This document shows, one piece after another, positions 17,057 through 25,869 of a stretch of 41,559 nt of DNA. The stretch spans positions 1 to 41,559 of the forward strand of contig CAJJAQ010000060.1 in assembly GCA_905182095.1 (NCBI GenBank), in the 5' to 3' direction. The notes below the pieces were generated by a model, which worked only from the letters and a program-made list of their open reading frames with translations, made no database searches and was not told the DNA's origin. The translations under genes and the position numbers were made by a program. The stretch is from an uncultured Pseudomonadales bacterium (GTDB taxonomy: Bacteria > Pseudomonadota > Gammaproteobacteria > Pseudomonadales > Azotimanducaceae). The stretch's first letter is position 1. Each line of letters begins with the position of its first letter.

Positions 17057-18326
17057 GCGCGTCCAAGTAACGCGGGGCTAATCCAGCAAGTTGAGCGAGC
17101 ATTTGGCGCTGAGGCATGCCCGCGCTACGTATCAGGGCGTGCAAATTTCGTTTGCGCGCATACATACAGCACTCTATCAACTTCGTTGCGCTATTTTGCT
17201 CGAAAATATCGAGATCAAACCGTCTAGCATCAAATAACCTAGCATCACCTCAACCGTTACATACTCACCTACCAGACTACCTTTTGGCGTGATATCCCTA
17301 AAACCCAATGTGGTAAACGTCACAAAACTGAAATGGTAGGGTGTGAATGCCGTTGACTCAATCGCTTCGACTTGACCACCTAAATTAGGCAGCCAGCCCC
17401 AACCAGAAACGTCCTTGGCTTTATTTATAACCTAACTAATATTTCTCAGAGCGTATTGAATTGACTGAGCATATAGGTTGGCCCGCACACAAAACCTTGC
17501 AAATCTCCCACCCACTAACAACTTATTACAACCCCAACGAGCAATTCACGCAATAAAATAACTAGGGGAGCTAAGCGCCTAAAGAAAAACTCAAAAATTT
17601 TTAGTAAGTAGTTATCAAAAAAATCACATGCGCCAGCTTGCGCCCTTAAACCTACCAACGTGCCCAACGATCACCTCACCCTGCTGAACAACTTAAACTA
17701 TTTCTCGGCAATCAAAGCGCTAACCAGAGGATTGAAAACTGGCACCATTTCGCCGAGCAAGTTCTAAACGCAAACCTCTTTTAGCACTGCTAAAAATCAC
17801 GTAGACATCAACCAATAATGGACTTACCCCGTCGTTGAAATATGTGATTTATTGATTGTGGTAACGCTCTTTCTGAGCAATTTTCCTAAACCCTTTGGAA
17901 TCGCTAGACGGAAGATTAAGTTGCTCAACTAATTAGGCGTCTATTTCAAACATAAAAGTCAAAAAATTCACCAAAACCCTAAAACGCAAACGCAAACGCA
18001 AACGCAAATTTTGGTCCGGCTCAAAAACTTCAACAGACCGCGGTTTAATAACAGAAGTTAATGATTGGTTAGCCTCAAAGCCTGGCATTGGCGTTCAAAA
18101 CATTACTCAGTCGGAAAACCGCAACTTCAGGAATTTACCATCAACAATTGCTATTTGCGCTCGGCACCAATAGCCAAAATATATTCACCTACCGTTGGAC
18201 AGCGCAAAGATTTTCAGTTTTTAATTGTGGTTGGGGGGGCTATATCGTTAAGGTGCTCGCCTTAAGACTAATGGATTAAAAAGCCAGCCCGAGGTAAACA
18301 GTAAATAGGGCGGGACGAGGATCGCA
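17057..18326. other. 1.27-kb gap with gene debris
   Basis: No intact gene was found. The stretch holds a decayed potassium channel fragment (17177-17431, minus strand). It also holds (ACGCAA)-type hexamer repeats at about 17985-18006, and an inverted repeat TTTGCGCT (18154-18161) / AGCGCAAA (18201-18208) around 39 bp. The open frames seen at 18065-18279 have no recognisable motif. The composition is more AT-rich than the flanking genes. The region reads as an old insertion or a decayed gene pair. The carboxylesterase promoter must lie in its last 100 bp. Confidence 0.6.
17177..17431 (-). pseudogene. Remnant of a two-helix potassium channel (Ion_trans_2)
   Basis: The minus strand has an 84-codon open stretch with no start codon, ending in TGA at 17177. 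It translates to a channel pore end: HFSFVTFTTLGFRDITP followed by VEVMLGYLMLDGLISIF and SKIAQRS. In functional K+ channels the selectivity filter reads TxGFGD or TxGYGD; here the second glycine is Arg (GFRD), which should abolish conduction. The upstream frame is closed by TAG, so the N-terminal helices are lost. Loss of start, truncation and a broken filter together mark a pseudogene. Confidence 0.72.
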
Positions 18327-18992
18327 ATGACTGACATGACCGAACTTGAATATTTAGAAACCGAAACTGGCGAAAATCCCGTTGGCTGTGTCATATGGAT
18401 GCATGGCCTCGGCGCGGATGCCAGTGACTTTGAACCCATCGTACCTATGCTGCCGCTAGACCAGCCTTTACGCTTTGTCTTCCCCAACGCGCCAATACGC
18501 CCAATCACAGTGAATGGCGGTGCGGAAATGCGAGGTTGGTACGACATAGACCCTAGCTCCTCCGTAGTCGGCGGCGATGACATCAATGAGTCAGCAGCGG
18601 CCATCAAGGCCTTAGTAGAAAATGAAATAGCCAATGGCTTTAAGTCCAACCAAATCACCTTGGCAGGTTTTTCCCAGGGCGGTGTAATTGCGCTGGAACT
18701 TGGTCTATCAATGGACAGCAAAATCGCTGGCATTATGGCGCTGTCTACTTACGTGCATGATCACCAACACCTTACCGACCGTGTTGGCTTCGCCAACATT
18801 GATACCCCCATATTTATGGCTCACGGCATCAATGACCCGGTAATCCCAATTACTCGCGCCATTACTTCACGACAAACCCTACTAAACCTGGCTTACCCCG
18901 TTGAATGGCAAGAATACGCCATGGGTCACCAGGTTTGCCCTCAAGAAATTACGCACATAGGCCAATGGCTAAATCAGATTTATCAAAATTAG
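18327..18992 (+). CDS. Phospholipase/carboxylesterase family hydrolase (EstB-like)
   Basis: A 221-residue alpha/beta hydrolase of the acyl-protein thioesterase-like family. Ser116 in GFSQGG, Asp170 in GINDPVIP and His201 in MGHQVCPQE form the triad, and WMHGLGADASDF is the oxyanion loop. Family members hydrolyse short-chain carboxylesters; physiological substrates in bacteria are usually unknown. The ATG is preceded by GACGAGG. Its 3' end overlaps the start of miaE by 28 bp, so the two are co-expressed, as in several gammaproteobacteria. Confidence 0.9.
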   Translation: MTDMTELEYLETETGENPVGCVIWMHGLGADASDFEPIVPMLPLDQPLRFVFPNAPIRPITVNGGAEMRGWYDIDPSSSVVGGDDINESAAAIKALVENEIANGFKSNQITLAGFSQGGVIALELGLSMDSKIAGIMALSTYVHDHQHLTDRVGFANIDTPIFMAHGINDPVIPITRAITSRQTLLNLAYPVEWQEYAMGHQVCPQEITHIGQWLNQIYQN

Positions 18993-19558
18993 CACCCCTG
19001 TTACCCAGCCCTGAGGCGTGGGTAGACACGGTGCTGCAAGACTTCGAGAGTTTTCTCCAAGATCACGCCTCGGCAGAAAAAAAAGCATCTGGCATGGCTT
19101 TAAGCATGGCATCCCATTACCCAGACCGGCTAAAACTGGTGGGTGCTATGGTGGATCTAGCGGTGGAGGAACTGAATCATTACCGTGAAGTCATGCGCAT
19201 CCTGTTGGGTCGGAAAATTGCCCCCAGCGCAGATCGCAAAGACGCCTATGTGACCCATATGAACAAACAAGTGCGCAAAGACGCCGAATACTTTTTACTC
19301 GATAGATTACTCGTCGCCGCCATAGTTGAACGCAGGGGCGCGGAACGTTTTGGCCTCATCGCCGAGCACATTACAGATCCGGCAATGCAAAAGTTCTATG
19401 CTGCCATCACCGCAAGCGAAGAACGCCACTGGCAGCTATTTGTGCAGCTGGCTTGGGATCACTGTGCGGTTGATGAAATCGAACCGCGCTTTAACCAATT
19501 GGCGGACTACGAAAACAACCTAGTCAGCACCCTGCCTGTTGCGGCAACCCTGCACTAA
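18965..19558 (+). CDS. miaE: tRNA-(ms2io6A)-hydroxylase MiaE
   Basis: Hydroxylates the isopentenyl group of ms2i6A at position 37 of tRNAs reading U-initial codons. It is a ferritin-like di-iron monooxygenase: the two ExxH half-sites are visible as EELNHYR and EERHWQL, with an additional Glu in IVERRGAE. The longest frame begins at 18905, but residues before MAKSDLSKLAPLL overlap the esterase heavily and lack similarity; the ATG at 18965 gives 197 aa, normal for the family, with TAGG just upstream. Confidence 0.92.
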   Translation: MAKSDLSKLAPLLPSPEAWVDTVLQDFESFLQDHASAEKKASGMALSMASHYPDRLKLVGAMVDLAVEELNHYREVMRILLGRKIAPSADRKDAYVTHMNKQVRKDAEYFLLDRLLVAAIVERRGAERFGLIAEHITDPAMQKFYAAITASEERHWQLFVQLAWDHCAVDEIEPRFNQLADYENNLVSTLPVAATLH

Positions 19559-19579
19559 CTCTGCTAATTGGGTAACAAT

Positions 19580-20791
19580 ATGAAAGACCCAATTGAGCAA
19601 TACTTACGCCGCTACGCAGAGCCAGAAGCCGCCAACCCGCAACTTTTACAACCGTCAAAATTTGCGCAGAAAAGTACTTACGCCCAATGTTTGGTGGTAC
19701 CCGCCTTTGATGAAGCCGAAGACTTTCTAACCCACCTACTGCGTAACATTAGCGACAAAAAAGACCTACTCGTCATCATTGTCGTCAACGCACCAGAAAA
19801 CCAAGGACAAATTGGCTATGACCCAGCGCCCGTAAAACGCACCGTAAAGCTTCTGCAAGATCTTGAACAGAGAGCAAGCCGCGCCCCTAGCTGCGGTATT
19901 TTGTTAATCGACCGCGTCAGTCCCGGGCAAGAAATTGCATACAAACAGGGTGTTGGGCTGGCACGAAAAATCGCCAGCGATGTGGCTCTGGCCCTACACC
20001 ACCATGGGCGCATCACCTCGCCATGGATCTATCAAACCGATGCCGATGCATGCCTACCCAAGAACTACTTCACAACACCCATGCCGCCACGAGGGTGCGC
20101 CATATTCCCCCACCGACATATCAGCGAAGACAGCGAGGTACGTGCAGCAGCCCGACTCTATGACTTACATATGAGTTACTTTGTCGCCGCTCTAAAAAAA
20201 CATGGCAGCGCATATGCACACCCAAGCCTTGGCAGCACCTTGAGCATCCATGCTACGGACTATGCCAGCGTTAGAGGTTATCCAAAACGCAGTGCAGGGG
20301 AAGATTTTCATATTCTGAACAAGTTAAGCAAAATAACTCCCCTGACCCTTTTGCCCGGTCCAAGTATTGATGTGCAAGCAAGAACTTCGGCCAGAGTGCC
20401 TTTTGGCACCGGTCCGGCACTGAGCAAAATCATTGAAATTTTGCGCCAGCAGCCCAACGGTAGCGGTTATCTGAGCTACAACTATGCAAGCTTCAAACTT
20501 TTGGCCCAAGGTTTAGCTGAACTAGGTGCCGCATGCCAAAACCAAGGCACCCGTGAGCATCTATTCACCCCACAAATCGGAGAAATCCTTGAAGAACTGG
20601 GCTTATCCAGAGTCCTACCCCAGCTTCAAAACAACAACACTCCGTTTAAGCAGCGTCAGCGAGTCGCTCAGGAATGGTTCGACGCACTCAAAACCCTAAG
20701 ATTTATCCACCTCGCTCGACGCTTTCACCCAGATAAATCCCTGTTAGAAACCCTGCAAAATGAGGCACGAGAACTACAATTACTCATTTAG
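19580..20791 (+). CDS. GT-A-like glycosyltransferase-fold hypothetical protein
   Basis: About 403 residues. The N-terminal half looks like a nucleotide-sugar glycosyltransferase: QCLVVPAFDEAEDFLTHLL opens the Rossmann-like fold and YQTDADACLP contains a DxD motif (Asp154, Asp156) that would hold a metal ion. A later SAGEDFHILNKL resembles the catalytic GxD(E)D region. The C-terminal ~130 residues have no family I recognise. No signal or membrane helix. The annotated frame can be extended to a TTG at 19568, but ATG 19580 is preferred. It follows miaE by 21 bp and is probably in the same operon; acceptor and donor are unknown. Confidence 0.6.
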   Translation: MKDPIEQYLRRYAEPEAANPQLLQPSKFAQKSTYAQCLVVPAFDEAEDFLTHLLRNISDKKDLLVIIVVNAPENQGQIGYDPAPVKRTVKLLQDLEQRASRAPSCGILLIDRVSPGQEIAYKQGVGLARKIASDVALALHHHGRITSPWIYQTDADACLPKNYFTTPMPPRGCAIFPHRHISEDSEVRAAARLYDLHMSYFVAALKKHGSAYAHPSLGSTLSIHATDYASVRGYPKRSAGEDFHILNKLSKITPLTLLPGPSIDVQARTSARVPFGTGPALSKIIEILRQQPNGSGYLSYNYASFKLLAQGLAELGAACQNQGTREHLFTPQIGEILEELGLSRVLPQLQNNNTPFKQRQRVAQEWFDALKTLRFIHLARRFHPDKSLLETLQNEARELQLLI

Positions 20792-21021
20792 TTGAGCAGG
20801 CCAAATCCACACCTTTTTTGACTCTTGCGGTAAGGTCCTAAGTTAATGCCTGCTAGCGGCAATACCAGCAACAGCATTTGCCACAGAATTAGCAGTTAAC
20901 AGTGGCGAACAATCCCCGTAGAATGCACGCGCCTTAAGGCGGAATTGCCCTTTTGAGGCAAAACAGTACGAGCTTCAAATACTCACACTTTTTCTATTTT
21001 CTATCAGGTAAAAATAACCCG

Positions 21022-21960
21022 ATGGCCAAAGTTTTTATTGACGGACAAGTAGGTACAACAGGTATCGAAATCAGCGAGCGACTCGGCGGTAGGTCAGATA
21101 TCGAGCTGATTAGTTTGGCTAATGATGAGCGTAAAAGCCCGTCGGCACGCACGCGTCTGCTACAACAAGCGGACGTCGCCATTCTTTGCCTGCCAGATGA
21201 TGCCGCCGTCGAATCTGTCGCGTTAGCAGATGGCCAAACAAGAATACTAGATGCCAGCACAGCTCACCGCACCCACCCTGAGTGGACTTATGGTTTGGCG
21301 GAACTCAGCCCAACGGCACGAGAAGAAATTGCTAATGCGCAATTTGTCTCTAATCCCGGCTGCTACCCCCAAGGATTTATATTACTGACAAGACCGCTCA
21401 TTCAAGCAGGCTTGCTGTCTGCCAGCACACCGCTACGCTGCCATGCTTTATCTGGCTACTCCGGTGGCGGTCGCCAAATGATCGAAAAGTTTCGCGATTT
21501 TTCTCCAGCTCAGGCAGACACCTTAGGCGTGCAGAGCTATGCTCAAGGCCAGCAGCATAAGCACCTACCTGAAATGCTCAGTTACAGCGGCACCAACGTG
21601 CAGCCCATCTTTACCCCAAATGTTGCCAACTATTACAAAGGCATGTTGGTAGAGGTGCCGCTGTTTGCAAGCGAACTGAACGACGCATCGCCAGAGCAGG
21701 TGCATGAAGTTCTACAACAGCGCTACGCGGACGAGCCATTCATCAGCGTTGCATCCCTTGGGGCTGAAGAGTTAATGGAAGGTGGCTTCCTCAACCCAAC
21801 GCGCTGCAATAACAGCAACCGCATGGATCTAATGGTGCTGGGCGACAACCAGCGCATAATCCTCTGCGCACGCTACGACAATCTCGGCAAAGGCGCAGCT
21901 GGCGCGGCTGTGCAAAACTTAAATATTATGCTTGGTATACAGGAGTCCGCAGGACTATGA
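21022..21960 (+). CDS. argC: N-acetyl-gamma-glutamyl-phosphate reductase, type 2
   Basis: Reduces N-acetylglutamyl phosphate to the semialdehyde with NADPH, the third step of arginine synthesis. It is the short ArgC2 form: 312 residues from ATG 21022, starting at the dinucleotide-binding strand AKVFIDGQVGTTG. The catalytic Cys114 lies in NPGCYPQGF, and HALSGYSGGGRQM is the family loop. The frame is open back to a TTG at 20953, but that extension is hydrophobic noise. It ends with an ATGA overlap with the aminotransferase, so the pair is translationally coupled. Confidence 0.93.
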   Translation: MAKVFIDGQVGTTGIEISERLGGRSDIELISLANDERKSPSARTRLLQQADVAILCLPDDAAVESVALADGQTRILDASTAHRTHPEWTYGLAELSPTAREEIANAQFVSNPGCYPQGFILLTRPLIQAGLLSASTPLRCHALSGYSGGGRQMIEKFRDFSPAQADTLGVQSYAQGQQHKHLPEMLSYSGTNVQPIFTPNVANYYKGMLVEVPLFASELNDASPEQVHEVLQQRYADEPFISVASLGAEELMEGGFLNPTRCNNSNRMDLMVLGDNQRIILCARYDNLGKGAAGAAVQNLNIMLGIQESAGL

Positions 21961-23255
21961 GCACACCGTTGGCGCAACGCTCGAACGCAGAGCTAAAAAA
22001 ATTACAACAAGAATTGAGCGCAGCTTACCAAGCCCTAACGGCAGCCCAGGGCGGCAACCAGCTAAAGCTAGACTTAAGCCGCGGCAAACCAGGCGCAGAA
22101 CAACTAGACCTTAGCAACGGTTTAGAACAAGCCTTAGGCGGCGATTTCTTTAGTGCAGACGGATCGGACTCGCGCAATTATGGCGGCATACGCGGCGTCG
22201 TTGAGGCAAGAGAACTAGGCGCAGAGCTTATGAGCGTTCCGGCCAATGAAATTATTGCCGGCGGCAACTCCAGCTTGACCATGATGCACTTGGTGTTAAG
22301 AACAGCAATGGACCTTGGCCTTTGGGGCGACGAGCGTCGTTGGAGCAATTGCGCAACGGCAAAGATTTTGACCCCAGTACCCGGCTATGACAGACATTTT
22401 ACATTAGCAGAACATTTCGGTTTAGAAATGGTCAACGTACCAATGGACGACAATGGCCCAGATATGCAGGCGGCCCTAGAGCTTGTGGCTAACGACGACA
22501 GCATCAAAGGCATTTGGTGTGTGCCCAAATATGCCAACCCTACAGGCTGCACCTATAGCGATGCAGTTGTAGATGCACTTGCGGCACTGCCTAAGCACGC
22601 CAAAGCAAACGACTTTGTTGTAATGTGGGACAACGCATATGCCGTCCACGACCTAGATGAACACGGCGAGCAGTTAAAATCCATTCGCGACGCTGCGATA
22701 GCACAAGCTACACACGAACATATTGTGCAGTTTGCATCCACTTCAAAAATTACCCATGCAGGATCAGGCGTCGCCTTTATTGCAGGGGCAGACAACGTAC
22801 TGGCCAATCTAGAAAAACACATGGCGGTTTTTACCATTGGTCCAGACAAAGTGAATCAATTGCGCCACGCGCGATTTTTAAAGGGTCGGTTAAAAGAACA
22901 TATGGCTGCACATGCTGCAATCATCCGACCAAAATTCAACCTAGTGTTGAAAAGTTTCGAGCAAGAACTGGGAAGCTTCGACATAGCCACTTGGACTAAA
23001 CCCAAGGGTGGCTACTTTGTTTCCTTAGACCTTCAGCCCGGCCTAGCCAAAGAAGTGGTAGCAATGGCAAAAGCTGTAGGTCTTACCCTGACGCCCGCAG
23101 GCGCGACATTTCCTGGCGACCACGACCCCGAAGACCGAAATATGCGAATAGCGCCTACCTTTGGGTCCTTAGATGAAATTAACGCAGCAATGGATATCCT
23201 GACGCTGTGTATAAAGTTGGCCAGCGTACGCAAGCTAGTCAGCGACCAAACTTAA
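21957..23255 (+). CDS. Aspartate aminotransferase, type Ic family (PLP, fold type I)
   Basis: A 432-residue aminotransferase of the group typified by the actinobacterial short-sequence aspartate aminotransferase (Pfam Asp_aminotransf). The PLP lysine is Lys264 in STSKITHAGSG; YANPTGCTY and MWDNAYAVHD are the cofactor-binding loops, and LSRGKPG near the N-terminus is the substrate loop. It would interconvert aspartate and oxaloacetate with 2-oxoglutarate/glutamate. Its ATG overlaps the argC stop, placing it in an amino acid operon with argC, although it could also supply the transamination step of arginine synthesis; that is inference. Confidence 0.85.
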   Translation: MSTPLAQRSNAELKKLQQELSAAYQALTAAQGGNQLKLDLSRGKPGAEQLDLSNGLEQALGGDFFSADGSDSRNYGGIRGVVEARELGAELMSVPANEIIAGGNSSLTMMHLVLRTAMDLGLWGDERRWSNCATAKILTPVPGYDRHFTLAEHFGLEMVNVPMDDNGPDMQAALELVANDDSIKGIWCVPKYANPTGCTYSDAVVDALAALPKHAKANDFVVMWDNAYAVHDLDEHGEQLKSIRDAAIAQATHEHIVQFASTSKITHAGSGVAFIAGADNVLANLEKHMAVFTIGPDKVNQLRHARFLKGRLKEHMAAHAAIIRPKFNLVLKSFEQELGSFDIATWTKPKGGYFVSLDLQPGLAKEVVAMAKAVGLTLTPAGATFPGDHDPEDRNMRIAPTFGSLDEINAAMDILTLCIKLASVRKLVSDQT

Positions 23256-23266
23256 TTAGGTATTAC

Positions 23267-24967
23267 ATGTTAGAAGAAAATGGCGAAACTCAAAATTTAG
23301 ACAAGGCCAAAAAGGAAGCAGAGGCGCAAAGTAACGCTGAAGATTCCACATCCGACGCTCCGGTTACACAGGCAGAACAAGTGAGCGAAACAGCAGACGC
23401 ATCTACGGCTGCTGATACAGAAACAAACGAGCCCGTTGCAACTGATTTTGCACAAAGCAACGAGGCAGTTGAAGAGACAGTTGAAGAGGCAGTTGAAGAA
23501 AACGCTGAAGCGAATGCAGTAGAGCGCGCAAAAGCACCAACTGAGGAAGTAGCTGAAGAATCAGCTGAAGAGTCAGCTGAAGAGTCGGTTGCAGAATCCG
23601 TTGAAGAATCCGTTGCAGAGGCTGCTGAAGAGTCAGCTGAAGAAACAACTGAAGAGACAACTGAAGAATCCGTCAGCGAAGCAGCTGTCGTTGAAGCCGC
23701 TGCCATTGATGAAGTTATAGAAACTGAAAAATCCGGGCCCTCTGAGGACTCAGCGCAAGCAGCGGAACCAGAAGCTGCGGCAGCAACTGAGACACCAGCA
23801 GAAGTATATGAACCCGTACGCTTCCAAGAGCTGGCCCTACCGGATCCACTAGTGGCGGCAGTAGACGAGCTAGGCTTCGAGTTTTGCACGCCCATCCAAG
23901 GCCGATCATTACCGTTCAGCCTTTCTGACTACGACGTGACGGGGCAGGCACAAACAGGTACCGGTAAAACTGCCGCATTCCTTATTACCCTGTTCACCCG
24001 CTTTTGGGAAAACCCCTTACAAACCGAACAAGCCTCAGGCACACCTCGGGCTTTAGTACTGGCACCCACACGGGAACTGGCCATGCAAATTGAGGGCGAC
24101 GCGCAAAGCCTTAGCAAGCACATGGGTATGCGCACAGTTTGCGTAGTTGGCGGCATGGACTATGGCAAGCAGCGCGAAGAACTGGAAGAAGGCCCAGTAG
24201 ATGTATTGGTTGCCACCCCAGGCCGACTTATAGATTTTGTCGAACGACGAGAAATCAATTTGCGCGAAGTTGAAGTACTGGTCATCGATGAAGCCGACCG
24301 CATGCTAGACATGGGCTTCATTCCAGATGTAAGACGCATCGTTTTGCAAACACCGCATAAGCGCAAGCGCCAAACACTCTTCTTCTCGGCAACATTTAAC
24401 GATGCAGTTATGCGCTTGGCGCAATCATGGACCATCGACGCAGAGCATATTATTGTCGAACCTGAGAATGTGGCAACAGACACTGTAGATCAGAAATTTT
24501 GGCTAGTGGGTGCACGAGAAAGACAAAAGGTACTGTTCCAGTTCTTATCTCAAGCGCAACCAGAGCGGGCGATTATTTTTGCCAACAGACGCGATCAAAC
24601 TCACCGCATAGTTGAATTCCTGCGGAAGAAAGACATACCGTGTGAAGCACTGGCTGGCGACGTGCCACAGCGCAAGCGTATGGCAACTTTAGCCCGCTTC
24701 AAAGAAGGCAAGTTACGCTACCTCATTGCAACAGATGTTGCCGGTCGCGGCATTCACGTAGACGGCGTAACACACGTTGTAAACTACGAGTTACCCGACG
24801 ACTCAGAGGACTATGTACACCGCATTGGCCGCACCGGAAGAGCTGGCGCATTAGGCACGTCTATTAGCTTCGTTTCTGAAGATGACGCGTTTAATCTACC
24901 TGCACTGGAAAAATATTTGGGCAGCCAAATCAAGTGCATCCAACCGGACTTGCTAACGGACAGCTAA
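23267..24967 (+). CDS. rhlB: DEAD-box RNA helicase RhlB with acidic N-terminal extension
   Basis: A 566-residue ATP-dependent RNA helicase. The helicase core begins near residue 182 (RFQELALPDPL, the Q-motif region CTPIQ), with Walker A AQTGTGKT near 229, DEAD in VIDEADRMLDMGF near 340, SAT in FFSATF, and HRIGRTGR. This matches RhlB, which associates with RNase E in the RNA degradosome. The first ~180 residues are disordered, rich in Glu/Ala/Ser/Thr, built of AEES/VEES-type four-residue repeats, and highly acidic. The frame can begin at 23207, but ATG 23267 has AGGT upstream and avoids the overlap with the preceding gene. Confidence 0.9.
   Translation: MLEENGETQNLDKAKKEAEAQSNAEDSTSDAPVTQAEQVSETADASTAADTETNEPVATDFAQSNEAVEETVEEAVEENAEANAVERAKAPTEEVAEESAEESAEESVAESVEESVAEAAEESAEETTEETTEESVSEAAVVEAAAIDEVIETEKSGPSEDSAQAAEPEAAAATETPAEVYEPVRFQELALPDPLVAAVDELGFEFCTPIQGRSLPFSLSDYDVTGQAQTGTGKTAAFLITLFTRFWENPLQTEQASGTPRALVLAPTRELAMQIEGDAQSLSKHMGMRTVCVVGGMDYGKQREELEEGPVDVLVATPGRLIDFVERREINLREVEVLVIDEADRMLDMGFIPDVRRIVLQTPHKRKRQTLFFSATFNDAVMRLAQSWTIDAEHIIVEPENVATDTVDQKFWLVGARERQKVLFQFLSQAQPERAIIFANRRDQTHRIVEFLRKKDIPCEALAGDVPQRKRMATLARFKEGKLRYLIATDVAGRGIHVDGVTHVVNYELPDDSEDYVHRIGRTGRAGALGTSISFVSEDDAFNLPALEKYLGSQIKCIQPDLLTDS
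23460..23690. repeat. 12-bp coding tandem repeat in rhlB
   Basis: Within the acidic tail, units of the type GCTGAAGAGTCA recur with substitutions, coding for AEES, VEES, VAES and EETT tetrapeptides. The array keeps frame because the unit is a multiple of three. The repeats differ at synonymous and conservative positions, so expansion is not very recent. Confidence 0.75.
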
Positions 24968-25002
24968 AGTAAGCTAACTAAACTGGGGCTTGGAAAGGAC
25001 CT

Positions 25003-25866
25003 ATGACGGAACAGCACTCAGACAGTACCGCAAGCAACAACCCTTCTACCGTCACCCAAGTGGCGGTGGTTCAGCATAACGCTGGGGTTGATGTTGAAGC
25101 TAACTTAAGCAAGTTAGAGCTGCTCTCAGCCCAAGCCGCAAGCGAAGGTGCGCAGCTTATTACTTGGCCAGAAGCCTTTGCCTACTTGGGGCGACACGAT
25201 GGCAAAAAAGCCATCTTGGAATCCCTCAGCGCAGGCGGACCAATCCTTACGCGCTGCCAAGACTTAGCGCGCAGCCTCAACTGCCACCTACTATTGGGTG
25301 GCTTTCACGAAGCGGTGTCCGATGACCCGGAACGCTGCTACAACACCAGTGTTTATTTAGACGAAACAGGCAGCATTCGCGCCAGCTATAGAAAAATCCA
25401 TTTATTCGATGTGAATATTCCCAACGGCCCGCAACTCATGGAATCTCGGCAAACTGCGCCGGGTGAAAAAGCCGTGTGCGTAGACACGCCAATGGGCAGC
25501 CTGGGCTTAACCATTTGTTATGACGTGCGCTTCCCAGCTTTATACCAACGCCTAGCCACCATGGGCGCCGTTGCTATGACTGTGCCATCTGCATTTACCG
25601 CCACCACCGGCGCCGCCCACTGGCACACATTACTCCGAGCACGAGCTATTGAAACCCAGAGCTATATTATTGCGCCCGCGCAACATGGCGCCCACAGCGC
25701 CAACCGCGCCTCCTATGGGCACTCATTGATTGTCGACCCGTGGGGTAAGATCATTGCAGAATTGCCCGAGGGTGATGGCTATGTTATCGGCGCCGTGGAT
25801 AGCCACGAGGTACATAGAATCAGACGCGAAGTACCCAGCCTTGCCAACCAAAGACCGATAAATTAG
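25003..25866 (+). CDS. Carbon-nitrogen hydrolase (nitrilase superfamily, Nit1/Nit2-like)
   Basis: A 287-residue hydrolase with the Glu-Lys-Cys triad: Glu57 (WPEAF), Lys131 (YRKIHLFD) and Cys172 (LTICYDVRFP). The ending VPSLANQRP resembles omega-amidases and the deaminated-glutathione amidases of the Nit group, which repair misdeaminated glutathione. Substrate remains open. A GGAAAGGA ribosome-binding site precedes ATG. The stop is 3 bp from the next start, so it is coupled to the AI-2E gene and probably to hisC. Confidence 0.9.
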   Translation: MTEQHSDSTASNNPSTVTQVAVVQHNAGVDVEANLSKLELLSAQAASEGAQLITWPEAFAYLGRHDGKKAILESLSAGGPILTRCQDLARSLNCHLLLGGFHEAVSDDPERCYNTSVYLDETGSIRASYRKIHLFDVNIPNGPQLMESRQTAPGEKAVCVDTPMGSLGLTICYDVRFPALYQRLATMGAVAMTVPSAFTATTGAAHWHTLLRARAIETQSYIIAPAQHGAHSANRASYGHSLIVDPWGKIIAELPEGDGYVIGAVDSHEVHRIRREVPSLANQRPIN

Positions 25867-25869
25867 CCC

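Noticed and set aside
17690-17785. Transposase-like remnant (LLNNLNYFSAIKALT) in the long gap
   Set aside because: About 30 codons with no recognised motif, terminal repeats or target duplication; not enough to call.
18154-18208. Integron attC-like site from the TTTGCGCT/AGCGCAAA inverted repeat
   Set aside because: No RYYYAAC/GTTRRRY core pair, no second site and no cassette genes or integrase nearby.
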